From positions 1-64,000 of the forward strand of contig NZ_CABFPH010000018.1 in assembly GCF_902141845.1 (NCBI RefSeq): a DNA stretch of 64,000 bases, given 5' to 3'. This DNA comes from Methylobacterium symbioticum. Lineage in GTDB: Bacteria; Pseudomonadota; Alphaproteobacteria; Rhizobiales; Beijerinckiaceae. The position numbers were made by a program, and so were the translations under genes. Shown here one piece after another: positions 35,770 to 45,047 of this stretch. The stretch's first letter is position 1. Every line of letters starts with the position of its first letter. Below the pieces are notes generated by a model, which made no database searches, was not told where the DNA came from, and saw only the letters and a program-made list of their open reading frames with translations.

Positions 35770-36522
35770 TTAGAGCTGTGCACCGAGTTCAGACGAGAGG
35801 CGTTCGCCAGCCTCTCGCAGCCGAGGCTTGAGCGTCTCCGCTTGCTCTAATGTCAGCCTAGACGCTGGACCGGATAGCGCGATGGCACCGATCAACCGCT
35901 GCTCCGTCCCGAACACTGGCATCGCGATCGATGCCACATGAGGGTCGGTAATGCCGGAGGAATAGATCGGGATCTCGATCGACGCCTTTCCCGAAGCCCT
36001 TCGGTCGCTGAAGGTCCTCAAAACCTGGGCGATGGCCGATTCGTCCATCGGCCGCATGTCGCCAGGGCGGACATTCATCCGCAGCGGTGACGGCGAATCC
36101 GCCCGAAACAGGCACAGCCGCTGGTTGCCCCGGCGGATGTAGAACGAGGCCGTCTCCAGTGACTCGGCGGCGAGTCGCTCGAGGACGGGGACGATCCGCT
36201 CCTCCAAGGCGAAGGATTGCTGGTAAACCGAGCCGATACGGGCCGCCTCAACGCCCAGGCGGTAGCGCCCATCGTCCAGCCGCTCGATCAGGTTGAACTT
36301 CTCAAGCGAGATGCACAGCCGCATGATCGTGCTCTTCACGAGCGACGTTCGCCGGGCGAGCTCGGAGAGTTCCAGAGCATCGTCGCCCCGTCGGAACGCG
36401 GTGAGCACCGTCAGTACCCGATCGGCCGAAGCCACGCCTTCGAGATTGGGCCGCGCACGCGCCTCCTTCGCCATCTCTTCGCACTCGTTCCGGTTTCGCG
36501 AGGTCTGTGACGCGCGATCCAT
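35770..36522 (-). CDS. IclR-family regulator of the catabolic cluster
   Basis: Starting at the ATG at 36522 (AGGAAGGGG upstream) the protein has 250 residues. The N-terminal winged helix (about 28-90: SADRVLTVLTAFRRGDDALE, ELARRTSLVKSTIMRLCISL) is followed by the IclR effector domain (about 95-245). It is divergent from the MFS gene at 36650, with a palindrome in between, so it likely controls the cluster up to about 45.99 kb. IclR proteins often sense the substrate or an intermediate of an acid-degradation pathway. Confidence 0.85.
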   Translation of the reverse strand: MDRASQTSRNRNECEEMAKEARARPNLEGVASADRVLTVLTAFRRGDDALELSELARRTSLVKSTIMRLCISLEKFNLIERLDDGRYRLGVEAARIGSVYQQSFALEERIVPVLERLAAESLETASFYIRRGNQRLCLFRADSPSPLRMNVRPGDMRPMDESAIAQVLRTFSDRRASGKASIEIPIYSSGITDPHVASIAMPVFGTEQRLIGAIALSGPASRLTLEQAETLKPRLREAGERLSSELGAQL

Positions 36523-36608
36523 AGCGATCGTCCCCTTCCTCACCAAGCCGTGACACCGCCTTGCCCACGGCATCGTTGACAGCCCCCGCTGTTTGCGCGA
36601 GTAAAAAC

Positions 36609-36621
36609 GAAACGCCGTTTC
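36609..36621. promoter_or_regulatory. IclR-type operator
   Basis: GAAACG and CGTTTC flank a central C, making a perfect 13-bp palindrome in the 127-nt divergent region. IclR-family boxes commonly have such GAAAC/GTTTC arms. Confidence 0.65.
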
Positions 36622-36649
36622 AAAATTCGGCGATTCGGGAGTGGACGTC

Positions 36650-37975
36650 ATGGCGCTAGGGCAACAGACCCAAGCTCCGGCCCACGCGGTCGATGAGCGA
36701 AACCTCCATCGCAAGATGATGCGGCGGATCCTGCCGTTCCTCTTCGTGTGCTACGTGGTCAGCTATCTGGACCGCGTGAATGTCGGCTTCGCCGCGCTCA
36801 CGATGAATGAGCATATCGGTCTGACCGCGACATCCTTCGGTATCGGCGCGGGGCTATTCTTCCTCGGCTACTTCATCGCCGAGATTCCGAGCAACCTGAT
36901 CATGATGCGCGTCGGAGCCCGACTCTGGATCGCGCGGATCATGATCACCTGGGGCCTCGTCTCGGCGGCCACCGCCTTCGTGACGGGCCCGATCCAGTTT
37001 GGCATCGCCCGCTTCCTTCTCGGCCTCGGCGAGGCGGGCTTCGTGCCGGGCGTCTTCCTCTATCTCAGCCTCTGGTTCCCCTCGGCGGTGCGGGCGCGGG
37101 CGACCGCGCTGTTCCTCCTCGGGATCCCGGTCGCCAACATCATCGGCTCACCGATCTCCGGGGCGCTGGTGCAGATCGAGGGCTTCGGCCTCGCGGGATG
37201 GCAGTGGCTCCTCATCCTCGAAGCGCTGCCTGCGGTGATCCTCGGCATCGTCTGCCTCTTCATCCTCACCGACCGGCCTGAGAAGGCCGACTGGCTCACG
37301 CCCGCCGAGCGCGAGGCGCTCGTGGCCAAGCTCGCCCAGGAGAAGGCGGCGATCGAGAAGAAGCACCCGATGACCCTGGCTCAGGCCCTGCGGAACTGGC
37401 GGGTGCTGATGCTGGCCACGATCAACTTCTGCGCGATCATCGGCTCGCTGGGAATCGGCCTGTGGCTGCCGCAGATCATCAAGCAGCTCGGGCTCGCGAC
37501 CTCGCTGGTCGGGTTCGTGACCGCTATCCCCTACCTCTGCGGCGCGGTAGCGATGGTGGTGTGGGGCCGCCTGTCCGACCGGGGCGGCGACCGCACGGTC
37601 TACCCGGCCATCTCGCTGTTCGTCGGCGCCACCGCGCTGACCGCGAGCGCCGTCACGCCGACGCCGATCCTCACCATCGCTGCGCTCTGCGTGGCGGTGA
37701 TGGGCATCAACTCCTTCGTAGCGACCTTCTGGGCTGTACCGTCGGGCTTCCTCACCGGTCGCGCCGCGGCGGGCGGGATCGCGATGATCGTCTCGATCGG
37801 CAACCTCGGCGGCTTCGCTGGGCCCTACCTGATCGGCCTCGTCCGCGATCTCTCGGGCGGGTTCACCGCGCCGCTGCTGGCGGTCAGTGGGATCCTCCTC
37901 GTCGGCGCGGTGCTGATGCTGGCCTTCGGCCGGCAGGTTCGCCGGGATGCGATCCCGGTCGCGATCCCGGCGTAA
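36650..37975 (+). CDS. MFS transporter, anion:cation symporter (ACS) family
   Basis: The 441-residue, 12-helix protein has the ACS signature in the first helix (CYVVSYLDRVNVGFAALTMN) and the R-I-M-I-T-W-G motif. ACS members import organic anions such as phthalate, tartrate, galactonate or 4-hydroxyphenylacetate. The ATG at 36650 follows GGGAG at the right spacing. It is the first gene of the IclR-controlled cluster, so it probably imports the cluster's growth substrate. The next gene begins 5 nt after its stop. Confidence 0.85.
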   Translation: MALGQQTQAPAHAVDERNLHRKMMRRILPFLFVCYVVSYLDRVNVGFAALTMNEHIGLTATSFGIGAGLFFLGYFIAEIPSNLIMMRVGARLWIARIMITWGLVSAATAFVTGPIQFGIARFLLGLGEAGFVPGVFLYLSLWFPSAVRARATALFLLGIPVANIIGSPISGALVQIEGFGLAGWQWLLILEALPAVILGIVCLFILTDRPEKADWLTPAEREALVAKLAQEKAAIEKKHPMTLAQALRNWRVLMLATINFCAIIGSLGIGLWLPQIIKQLGLATSLVGFVTAIPYLCGAVAMVVWGRLSDRGGDRTVYPAISLFVGATALTASAVTPTPILTIAALCVAVMGINSFVATFWAVPSGFLTGRAAAGGIAMIVSIGNLGGFAGPYLIGLVRDLSGGFTAPLLAVSGILLVGAVLMLAFGRQVRRDAIPVAIPA

Positions 37976-37980
37976 CCGCC

Positions 37981-40900
37981 ATGATCCCGCCTCTTCCATC
38001 CGGCCCGGAGGTGACCTCGCTCACCGCGGCCTTCTGCGCCGAGCTGCGCGCGCGGGGCTTTGCGGGCGACCTGACCCTCGGCGAGGCCGACCGCACCGTG
38101 CTCGCCACGGACAACTCGATCTACCAGATCACCCCGCAGGCCATCGCGTTTCCGCAGGGGCTCGACGACCTCGTTCGCATCGCGACCCTGCTCGCCGAGG
38201 AGCGGTTTGCCACGGTGCGGATCGCTCCCCGCGGCGGCGGGACAGGAACCAACGGCCAGTCCCTCACGGACGGGATCGTGGTCGATCTCTCCCGGCACAT
38301 GAACCGCATACTCGCCATCGACCCGGTGCGCCGGACGGCGCGGGTCGAGGCGGGGGTGGTGAAGGATCAGCTCAACGCGGCGCTTGCTGAGCACGGCCTG
38401 TTCTTCGCGCCCGAACTCTCGACCTCGAACCGGGCCACCATCGGCGGGATGATCTCCACCGATGCCTGCGGCCAGGGCTCCTGCCTCTACGGCAAGACCC
38501 GGGACCACGTGCTCGCCCTCACCATGGTGCTCGCCGACGGGACGGTCTGGCACTCCGAACCCCTCGATGACGCCGGCCTGACGGCGGCCCAGGCACGCCT
38601 GGATCTCGTGGGTGCCATCCACCGGGAGGTGGACAGGCTCCAGCGCGAGAACGCGGCGCTGATCGACCAGACCTTTCCGGCGCTGAACCGCTGCCTCACC
38701 GGCTACGATCTCGCCCATCTGCGCCGCGCCGACGGACGCTTCGACCTCAACGCCGTGCTGTGCGGCTCGGAGGGGACGCTGGGCCTGCTGGCCGAGGCGA
38801 CGCTCAACGTCCTACCGCTGCCGACCCACATGGCGCTGGTGAACCTCCGCTACGACAGTTTCGACGCGGCCCTGCGCGACGCGCGGACGCTCGTGGCCTT
38901 CGGGGCGGCCTCGGTCGAGACGGTCGATTCCAAGGTGCTGGGCCTCGCCCAGGAGGATCCGATCTGGGAGGGCGTCGCCGCCTACTTTCCTGAAGACGGG
39001 GGCGAGCGGGCACGGGGCGTCAACCTCATCGAGTTCGTCGGCGACGGTGAGCCGGCGGTCGAGGCGGCGCTCGCCCGTCTCGCGGCGGCCCTGGACGAAG
39101 CCGGCCGGACCAAGGGCCGCCGAGGCTACACGGTAGCAAGGGGCGAGGCGGAGGTCGGCCGCCTCTGGGCGATGCGCAAGAAGGCGGTCGGCCTCCTCGG
39201 CAACACCAAGGGCGACCGGCGGCCCATCGCCTTCGTCGAGGACACCGCCGTCCCGCCGCAACACCTCGCCGACTACATCGCGGAATTCCGCGACGCCCTC
39301 GACCGGCGCGGACTCGATTACGGCATGTTCGGCCATGTCGATGCCGGCGTGCTGCACGTGCGGCCGGCCATCGACATGAAGGCGCCTGGCGCCGAGGCAC
39401 TCGTCCGCGCCGTCACCGAGGACGTCGTCGCCCTGACGCAGCGCTATGGCGGTCTGCTCTGGGGCGAGCACGGCAAGGGCGTGCGCTCCGAGTTCTCCCC
39501 CCGGTTCTTCGGCCCGCTCTACCCCGTGCTGCAGGCGGTGAAGGCGGCCTTCGATCCGCGCAACCAGCTCAACCCGGGCAAAATCGCCGGCCCCGAGGGC
39601 ACGGCGCTCATGACCGTGGACGGCGTGCCGACCAAGGGCCAGCGGGATCGGTCGATCCCGAAGACCGTCCGGGCCGCCTACGACGAGGCGCTCCACTGCA
39701 ACGGCAACGGCGCCTGCTTCACCTGGGACCCCGACGAGGCGATGTGTCCGTCCTGGAAGGGCAGCCGCGAGCGGCGGCACTCGCCGAAGGGCCGCGCCCA
39801 GCTCATGCGCGAGTGGCTGCGGCGGCTGGCCGCCGAGGGCCGCGACCCGCTGGAGGAGGCCCGCCGCCTGCGCGCCCGGTCGGGCTGGCTGACCTTCCTG
39901 GCCCGCCTCGCCGCGACCCTGCGGCGGCGGGCCGACTTCTCCCACGCGGTCCACGAGGCGATGGCCGGCTGTCTCGCCTGCAAATCCTGCACGGGGCAAT
40001 GCCCGATCAAGGTCGACGTGCCGACCTTTCGGGCGAAGTTCCTCGAACTCTATCACGGCCGTTACCTGCGGCCCCTGCGCCATCACGCCGTCGCCGCCCT
40101 GGAGGCCGCCGTACCGCTCCTGGCCAAGGCGCCCCGGCTCGCGAATGCCGCGACCTCGCTGGGCCTGACCGGGCTGATCGGGCTCGTGCACGTCCCGCAG
40201 CTGTCGGGCCTCGACTTGCCCAAAGAACTGAAGCGCCGCGGCGTAGCGCTGGCCGAGGCGCGGACCCTGGACCGCCTCCCGGAGGCCGAGCGGCTGACGA
40301 GCGTCATCGTGGTGCAGGATGCCTTCACCAGCCACTACGACACGCCCGTCCTTCTGGCCCTCCTCGACATGCTGATCGGGCTCGGGTTGCGGCCCTGGCT
40401 CGCGCCCTACCGCCCGAACGGCAAGCCGCTCCACGTCCACGGCTTCCTCGGCCGGTTCGCGCGTCTGGCAGAGGCCAATGCCGATGATCTCGGCCAGCTC
40501 GCCGCGACCGGCATCGACCTCGTCGGCCTCGACCCGTCGATGACGCTAACCTACCGCTCCGAGTACCGGCAGGCCCTGCCGGGGCGGGACCTGCCACGGG
40601 TCCACCTTGTCCAGGAATGGCTCGCCGGCCGCCTCAACGGCGTCCGCCCGGCCCCCGAAGCCGAGTCCTACTGGCTGCTGCCCCACTGCACCGAGCGGGC
40701 GACGGCGCAGCCGGCGCTCGCCGACTGGGCCACGGTCTTCGCCGCCCTGGGGTTGCGCCTGTCGGTGCTGCCATCGGGCTGCTGCGGCATGGCCGGCACC
40801 TACGGCCACGAGGCCGAGCACCGGGCGATGTCGGAGCGGATCTACGGCCTGAGCTGGGCCGGGCACGTCGCCGCGAAGGGCCGCTCGGGCCACCTTCTGG

Positions 40901-41034
40901 CGGACGGCTATTCCTGCCGCTCGCAGGTGAAGCTGGTCGACGGCCTGCGCCTGCCCCACCCCGTCGAGATTCTCCGCGATCACCTCGCCGCTGGCCCGCT
41001 GGCCGGCCGGCGGACCGCCACCCTCACCGCATGA
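37981..41034 (+). CDS. YdiJ-type FAD and Fe-S dehydrogenase (D-2-hydroxyacid oxidising)
   Basis: The 1017-residue protein matches the length and layout of E. coli YdiJ. An FAD-binding_4 domain (about 45-260; RIAPRGGGTGTNGQSLTDGI) is followed by the FAD-linked oxidase C-domain (to about 545; MFGHVDAGVLHVRP), Fe-S cysteine sets (CNGNGACF, MCPS and CLACKSCTGQCP) and a C-terminal CCG-type domain (PSGCCGMAG). YdiJ relatives oxidise D-2-hydroxyglutarate or similar D-2-hydroxyacids and pass electrons to the respiratory chain. Here it likely oxidises a pathway hydroxyacid. Confidence 0.82.
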   Translation: MIPPLPSGPEVTSLTAAFCAELRARGFAGDLTLGEADRTVLATDNSIYQITPQAIAFPQGLDDLVRIATLLAEERFATVRIAPRGGGTGTNGQSLTDGIVVDLSRHMNRILAIDPVRRTARVEAGVVKDQLNAALAEHGLFFAPELSTSNRATIGGMISTDACGQGSCLYGKTRDHVLALTMVLADGTVWHSEPLDDAGLTAAQARLDLVGAIHREVDRLQRENAALIDQTFPALNRCLTGYDLAHLRRADGRFDLNAVLCGSEGTLGLLAEATLNVLPLPTHMALVNLRYDSFDAALRDARTLVAFGAASVETVDSKVLGLAQEDPIWEGVAAYFPEDGGERARGVNLIEFVGDGEPAVEAALARLAAALDEAGRTKGRRGYTVARGEAEVGRLWAMRKKAVGLLGNTKGDRRPIAFVEDTAVPPQHLADYIAEFRDALDRRGLDYGMFGHVDAGVLHVRPAIDMKAPGAEALVRAVTEDVVALTQRYGGLLWGEHGKGVRSEFSPRFFGPLYPVLQAVKAAFDPRNQLNPGKIAGPEGTALMTVDGVPTKGQRDRSIPKTVRAAYDEALHCNGNGACFTWDPDEAMCPSWKGSRERRHSPKGRAQLMREWLRRLAAEGRDPLEEARRLRARSGWLTFLARLAATLRRRADFSHAVHEAMAGCLACKSCTGQCPIKVDVPTFRAKFLELYHGRYLRPLRHHAVAALEAAVPLLAKAPRLANAATSLGLTGLIGLVHVPQLSGLDLPKELKRRGVALAEARTLDRLPEAERLTSVIVVQDAFTSHYDTPVLLALLDMLIGLGLRPWLAPYRPNGKPLHVHGFLGRFARLAEANADDLGQLAATGIDLVGLDPSMTLTYRSEYRQALPGRDLPRVHLVQEWLAGRLNGVRPAPEAESYWLLPHCTERATAQPALADWATVFAALGLRLSVLPSGCCGMAGTYGHEAEHRAMSERIYGLSWAGHVAAKGRSGHLLADGYSCRSQVKLVDGLRLPHPVEILRDHLAAGPLAGRRTATLTA

Positions 41035-41051
41035 CCCTCAAGGAGCACACC

Positions 41052-41960
41052 ATGGCAGACCGCACGCAATTCCGTTTGGGCCTCGTCGGCTACGGCGAGA
41101 TCGGCAGCACGCTCGGCGCGGGCCTGCGCGGTGCCGGCCTCGAAGCAATCGCCTGCTACGACAAGTACGCGTTCGACGGCCCCTACGCGGACCTCATCCA
41201 GGCGCGGGCGAAGGAGGCGGGCGTTGCCCTCGTCCGCTCGAACGCGGACCTCGCCGAGGCCGCCGACCTGATCGTGAGTGTCACGCCGGGCGCTTCCTCG
41301 CTGGAAAGCGCTGACGCCTTCGCCCCGGTGCTCACGGCGCGCCACACCTTCCTCGACTTCGCCTCGGCGACTCCGAAGATTAAGCAGGGTGTCGCGGGCA
41401 AGCTCGAAGCGACCGGCGCCCTCCTCGGCGACGGCTCGATCGAGGGTACGCCGCTGCACGGCTACTCCATGCGGATGCTGTCGAGCGGCCCGGCCGGCGA
41501 GCGGGTGCGCGACCTGCTCGTGCCGTGGGGCATGCAGATCGAGTTCACCGGCCCGGTCCTGGGCACAGCCTCTGGGATCAAGATCATCCGCTCGGTCCTC
41601 ATCAAGGGCATCGAGGCGCTCACCGACGAGATGCTGCTCGCCGCCCGGCACTACGGGATCGACGAGGTCGTCCTCGCCTCGGCCTCCAAGACCCTCGCCC
41701 GGCCGTGGATGGATACGGTTCAGAGCCTCACCCCGTCTGGGGCGATCCACGCCAAGCGCCGCGCCGAGGAGCTGGAGATGTCTGCCGACGCCGTCGCCGA
41801 TGCCGGGGTCGAGCCGATCATGGCCCGCGCGGTGGCCCAGCGTCTGCGCTGGAAGGAGAGCCTCGGCCTCAAGGACCACTTCAAGGGCGTCGTCCCCCGG
41901 ACCTACCAGGAGGCCGTGGACGCCATGGTGCTCAAGGCCGGCCTGAAGCCTGTCGCCTAA
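41052..41960 (+). CDS. NAD(P)-dependent dehydrogenase with DUF1932 C-domain
   Basis: From ATG 41052, behind AGGAG, the protein has 302 residues. An N-terminal Rossmann fold (LGLVGYGEIGSTLGAGLRGA) resembles 6-phosphogluconate and 3-hydroxyisobutyrate dehydrogenases. The C-terminal half is DUF1932-like, with the catalytic-type lysine region GIKIIRSVLIKGIEAL. Substrates are probably 3-hydroxyacids or related sugar acids. It follows the YdiJ-type gene by 17 nt and precedes the RraA-type gene. Confidence 0.8.
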   Translation: MADRTQFRLGLVGYGEIGSTLGAGLRGAGLEAIACYDKYAFDGPYADLIQARAKEAGVALVRSNADLAEAADLIVSVTPGASSLESADAFAPVLTARHTFLDFASATPKIKQGVAGKLEATGALLGDGSIEGTPLHGYSMRMLSSGPAGERVRDLLVPWGMQIEFTGPVLGTASGIKIIRSVLIKGIEALTDEMLLAARHYGIDEVVLASASKTLARPWMDTVQSLTPSGAIHAKRRAEELEMSADAVADAGVEPIMARAVAQRLRWKESLGLKDHFKGVVPRTYQEAVDAMVLKAGLKPVA

Positions 41961-41998
41961 CGCCCCCTTCCATCCCCCCGCCTCGAAGGACGACCATC

Positions 41999-42673
41999 AT
42001 GGCAATCGGCTTCAAGATCCACCCGCGCACCCGCACGATCGACCCGGCCACCGTCGAGAAGTTCAAGGGCATCGCGGTCGCCAACATCAGCGACTCCATG
42101 AGCCGGATGAGCCATGGCGGCGCGCGGATCCGGCCGCTGCATGCCGGAGGCGTGCTCTGCGGCGTCGCCCTCACCGTGCGGGCGCGCCCCGGCGACAATC
42201 TGCTGATCCACGCGGCCCTCAACCGCGCGAAGCCCGGCGACGTCCTCGTCGTCGATGGCGACGGCGACCTGACGAACGCGCTCATGGGCGAACTCATGCT
42301 CTCCCACGCGCAGCAGATTGGCATGGCCGGCGTCGTTCTGAACGGCGCGGTGCGCGATTACGGCTGGATCCGCATGAACTCGTTCCCTGTCTTCGCCGCC
42401 GGCGTCACCCACCGCGGCCCCTACAAGAACGGGCCGGGCGAGATGAACGCCACCATCGCCATCGAGGGCATGGTCATCGAGCCCGGCGACCTGATCGTCG
42501 GCGACGACGACGGCTTCGTCTGCGTGCCCTTCGATCAGACCGAGGCGGTGTTCGCCGCCGCCGACAAGAAGCAACAGGCCGAGGCCAGGACCATGGCCGC
42601 GATCAAGGACGGCACCGTGGACCGGTCGTGGGTCGAGCGCGCCCTCGCGGAGTCGGGCTGCGAGGGGATCTGA
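41999..42673 (+). CDS. RraA-family protein, probable 4-hydroxy-2-oxoacid aldolase
   Basis: The 224-residue protein belongs to the RraA/HMG-aldolase family. Class-II HMG/CHA aldolases of protocatechuate 4,5-cleavage and gallate pathways carry a G-x-x-R-D signature; here R119-D120 in LNGAVRDYGWIRMNSFPVFA match it, with an acidic G-E near residue 97. These enzymes cleave 4-hydroxy-4-methyl (or 4-carboxy)-2-oxo acids to pyruvate plus a second oxoacid. The catabolic neighbourhood argues for aldolase activity rather than RNase E inhibition. Confidence 0.75.
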   Translation: MAIGFKIHPRTRTIDPATVEKFKGIAVANISDSMSRMSHGGARIRPLHAGGVLCGVALTVRARPGDNLLIHAALNRAKPGDVLVVDGDGDLTNALMGELMLSHAQQIGMAGVVLNGAVRDYGWIRMNSFPVFAAGVTHRGPYKNGPGEMNATIAIEGMVIEPGDLIVGDDDGFVCVPFDQTEAVFAAADKKQQAEARTMAAIKDGTVDRSWVERALAESGCEGI

Positions 42674-42759
42674 TCTCCTCCTCGCTACGCCGCACGACAA
42701 AGGCTCAAGGGCGCGGGACGTCACGTGAGCCAAATCTCGAACTATAGGGAGGTTGGGAC

Positions 42760-44079
42760 GTGAACGTCTCCGAACAAGCCAAGCATCCGCTTGAGGCTGC
42801 GACCATGCGCCGGGTCATCCTGCGGCTCGTGCCGTTCCTGATGCTCTGCTATTTCTTCGCATTGCTGGACCGGGTGAACGTCGGCTTCGCTGCCCTGCAG
42901 ATGAACAAGGATCTTGGGCTAACCCCGGCCATGTTCGGCTTCGCGGCGAGCCTGTTCTTCGTGTCCTACTTCCTGGTCGAGGTGCCAAGCAATCTCGCCC
43001 TGCAGAAGGTCGGGGCGCGGCGCTGGATCGCCCGGATCATGATCACCTGGGGCCTCGTCACTATGGGCATGGCCCTCGTGACCGGGCCCCATTCCCTCTA
43101 CGTGATGCGCTTCATTCTCGGCGCGGCGGAGGCCGGGTTCTTCCCCGGCGCGATCCTCTACCTCACCTACTGGCTGCCGAGTGAGTACCGGGCGCGGATT
43201 ATGGCGACCTTCACGGTCTCGATCCCGCTGGCGACCTTCCTCGGCTCACCCCTGTCCGTGTCGCTCCTCGAACTCGACGGTCTGCTCGGCCTCAAGGGCT
43301 GGCAATGGCTGTTCGTGCTGGAGGGTCTGCCGACGGTGTGCCTCGGCATCGCCTGCCTGTTCGTTCTGACGGACCGGCCCCGTGATGCGAAATGGCTCGG
43401 TGACGATCAGCGCGCATGGCTCGTCGCTCGCCTCGACGAGGAGGCGGCCAAGCGCAAACCCATCGGCCACATTTCCCTCTGGCAGCTCGCCCGCAACAAG
43501 TACTTCCTGACGATGGCGCTGGTCTGCTCCGGTGCTTCCGCGACGGGCAGCGTGCTCTCGGTCTGGCAGCCGCAGATGATCAAGTCGTTCGGGCTGACGA
43601 ACCTCCAGACCGGCTTCGTCAACTCGATCCCTTACGGCTTCGCGACGATCCTGATGGTGCTGTGGGGCCGCCACTCCGACCGGCAGGGCGAGCGGCGTTG
43701 GCACACGGCGATCCCCCTGCTGCTCGCCGCTTTCGGCCTAGCCTACCTCAACCTGACCGGCGGCATCGCCACCGCCGTCCTGGCCGTGACCTTCGCCCTC
43801 GTCGGCGCCTACTCCTTCAAGGGGCCGTTCTGGGCGCTCTCCGCCGGCTGGCTGTCGCCGGGAACGCTGGCCGCAGGGCTCGCCGGGATCAACGCGATCT
43901 CGAACCTGATCGGCGGCGGGCTGATGGTGAACATCGTCGGCCTCGTGAAGGACGCGACCGGCAGCTTCCCACTCGGCATGCTCCCCGTCGCCGCCCTCGA
44001 TGCCGCCGCCGCGATCAGCGTCATCCTGATCAGCCGCGCTCATGCCCGCGAGGCTCGGACCGCGGCGCTGCCCGCCTGA
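42760..44079 (+). CDS. MFS transporter, ACS family (second in cluster)
   Basis: The 439-residue protein is clearly paralogous to the MFS at 36650: the first helix (CYFFALLDRVNVGFAALQMN) and the R-I-M-I-T-W-G-L-V block match. GTG at 42760 is preceded by GGGAGG. A second importer suggests that the cluster handles two related substrates, such as an acid and its lactone, or provides import plus export of an intermediate. Confidence 0.85.
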   Translation: MNVSEQAKHPLEAATMRRVILRLVPFLMLCYFFALLDRVNVGFAALQMNKDLGLTPAMFGFAASLFFVSYFLVEVPSNLALQKVGARRWIARIMITWGLVTMGMALVTGPHSLYVMRFILGAAEAGFFPGAILYLTYWLPSEYRARIMATFTVSIPLATFLGSPLSVSLLELDGLLGLKGWQWLFVLEGLPTVCLGIACLFVLTDRPRDAKWLGDDQRAWLVARLDEEAAKRKPIGHISLWQLARNKYFLTMALVCSGASATGSVLSVWQPQMIKSFGLTNLQTGFVNSIPYGFATILMVLWGRHSDRQGERRWHTAIPLLLAAFGLAYLNLTGGIATAVLAVTFALVGAYSFKGPFWALSAGWLSPGTLAAGLAGINAISNLIGGGLMVNIVGLVKDATGSFPLGMLPVAALDAAAAISVILISRAHAREARTAALPA

Positions 44080-44113
44080 GCCATCGTCCCTGCTCCCCTA
44101 CCGAGGACACACG

Positions 44114-45034
44114 ATGTCGTTCTTCGCTCCTCCGCCAACGGTGACGGCCGAGGTCTTCACGCGCCTGCCCGATCGCTTCCGCAAGGTCCGGCCGACCGCC
44201 TGGGCGAACGCCAACCGGGGCGGACACGCCATCGACTCGTTCCTCGAAGGCCCCGTCTTCGACCGGGCCGGCCGGCTCTACGTCACGGACATCCCCTTCG
44301 GCCGGATCTTCCGCATCGACCCGGCCGGCGAATGGGAGCTCGTGGCCGAGTACGACGGCTGGCCGAACGGGATGAAGATCCATCAGGACGGACGGATCTT
44401 CATCACCTGCTACAAGCGCGGCCTGATGCTCCTCTACCCCGACACGGGGGCGGTGACGCCGTTCTTGGAAACGGCGGGCTCGGAGGGTTTTCGTGGGGTC
44501 AACGACCTGACCTTCGCCAGGAACGGCGACCTCTACTTCACCGACCAGGGCCAGACCGGGCTGCAGGACCCGACCGGCCGGGTCTACCGCCTGCGCCCCT
44601 CCGGCGAGCTCACCTGCCTCGTGGACACCATTCCGAGCCCGAACGGCATCGTCATCGACGACGCCATGGGCAGCCTGTTCATCGCCGTGACCCGCGCCCA
44701 GCAGATCTGGCGGGTGCCCCTGAACGCCAGCGGCCTCGTCGCGAAGGTCGGCGTGTTCTCACAGCTGCACGGAGGCCTCGGCGGCCCGGACGGCATCGCG
44801 CTCGATGCCGAGGGCTGCCTCATCGTCGCCCATACCGGGTTCGGGTCGATCTGGCGCCTGTCGCCGGTCGCCGAGCCGCTGCTGCGGGTCAAATCGCCTG
44901 CCGGGATCTCGACCACCAACATCGCCTATGGCGGCCCGGATGGCGCAACCCTCTTCATCACCGAATCTCAGACCGGCAGCATCCTGACGGCACGAATGCC
45001 GGCTGCTGGCCAAACCCTCTTCTCGCATCACTGA
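44114..45034 (+). CDS. SMP-30/gluconolactonase-family lactonase
   Basis: The 306-residue protein has the six-bladed propeller pattern of the SGL family: the metal-ligand Glu in LEGPVFDRAGRLYVTDIPFG, an Asn in SPNGIVID and an Asp in GGPDGIALDAEG. No signal peptide is present, so it acts in the cytoplasm. Family members hydrolyse sugar-acid or other lactones using a divalent metal. It lies 34 nt after the second MFS gene and 13 nt before the amidohydrolase gene. Confidence 0.82.
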   Translation: MSFFAPPPTVTAEVFTRLPDRFRKVRPTAWANANRGGHAIDSFLEGPVFDRAGRLYVTDIPFGRIFRIDPAGEWELVAEYDGWPNGMKIHQDGRIFITCYKRGLMLLYPDTGAVTPFLETAGSEGFRGVNDLTFARNGDLYFTDQGQTGLQDPTGRVYRLRPSGELTCLVDTIPSPNGIVIDDAMGSLFIAVTRAQQIWRVPLNASGLVAKVGVFSQLHGGLGGPDGIALDAEGCLIVAHTGFGSIWRLSPVAEPLLRVKSPAGISTTNIAYGGPDGATLFITESQTGSILTARMPAAGQTLFSHH

Positions 45035-45047
45035 ACGGACCGACCGG

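Noticed and set aside
38812-40440. 542-codon antisense frame opposite the YdiJ-type gene
   Set aside because: Shadow of a gene with FAD and Fe-S motifs; no ribosome-binding site or domain of its own.
41999-42673. Calling the RraA-family gene a regulator of RNase E
   Set aside because: The catalytic R-D motif and the catabolic operon context support aldolase activity instead.
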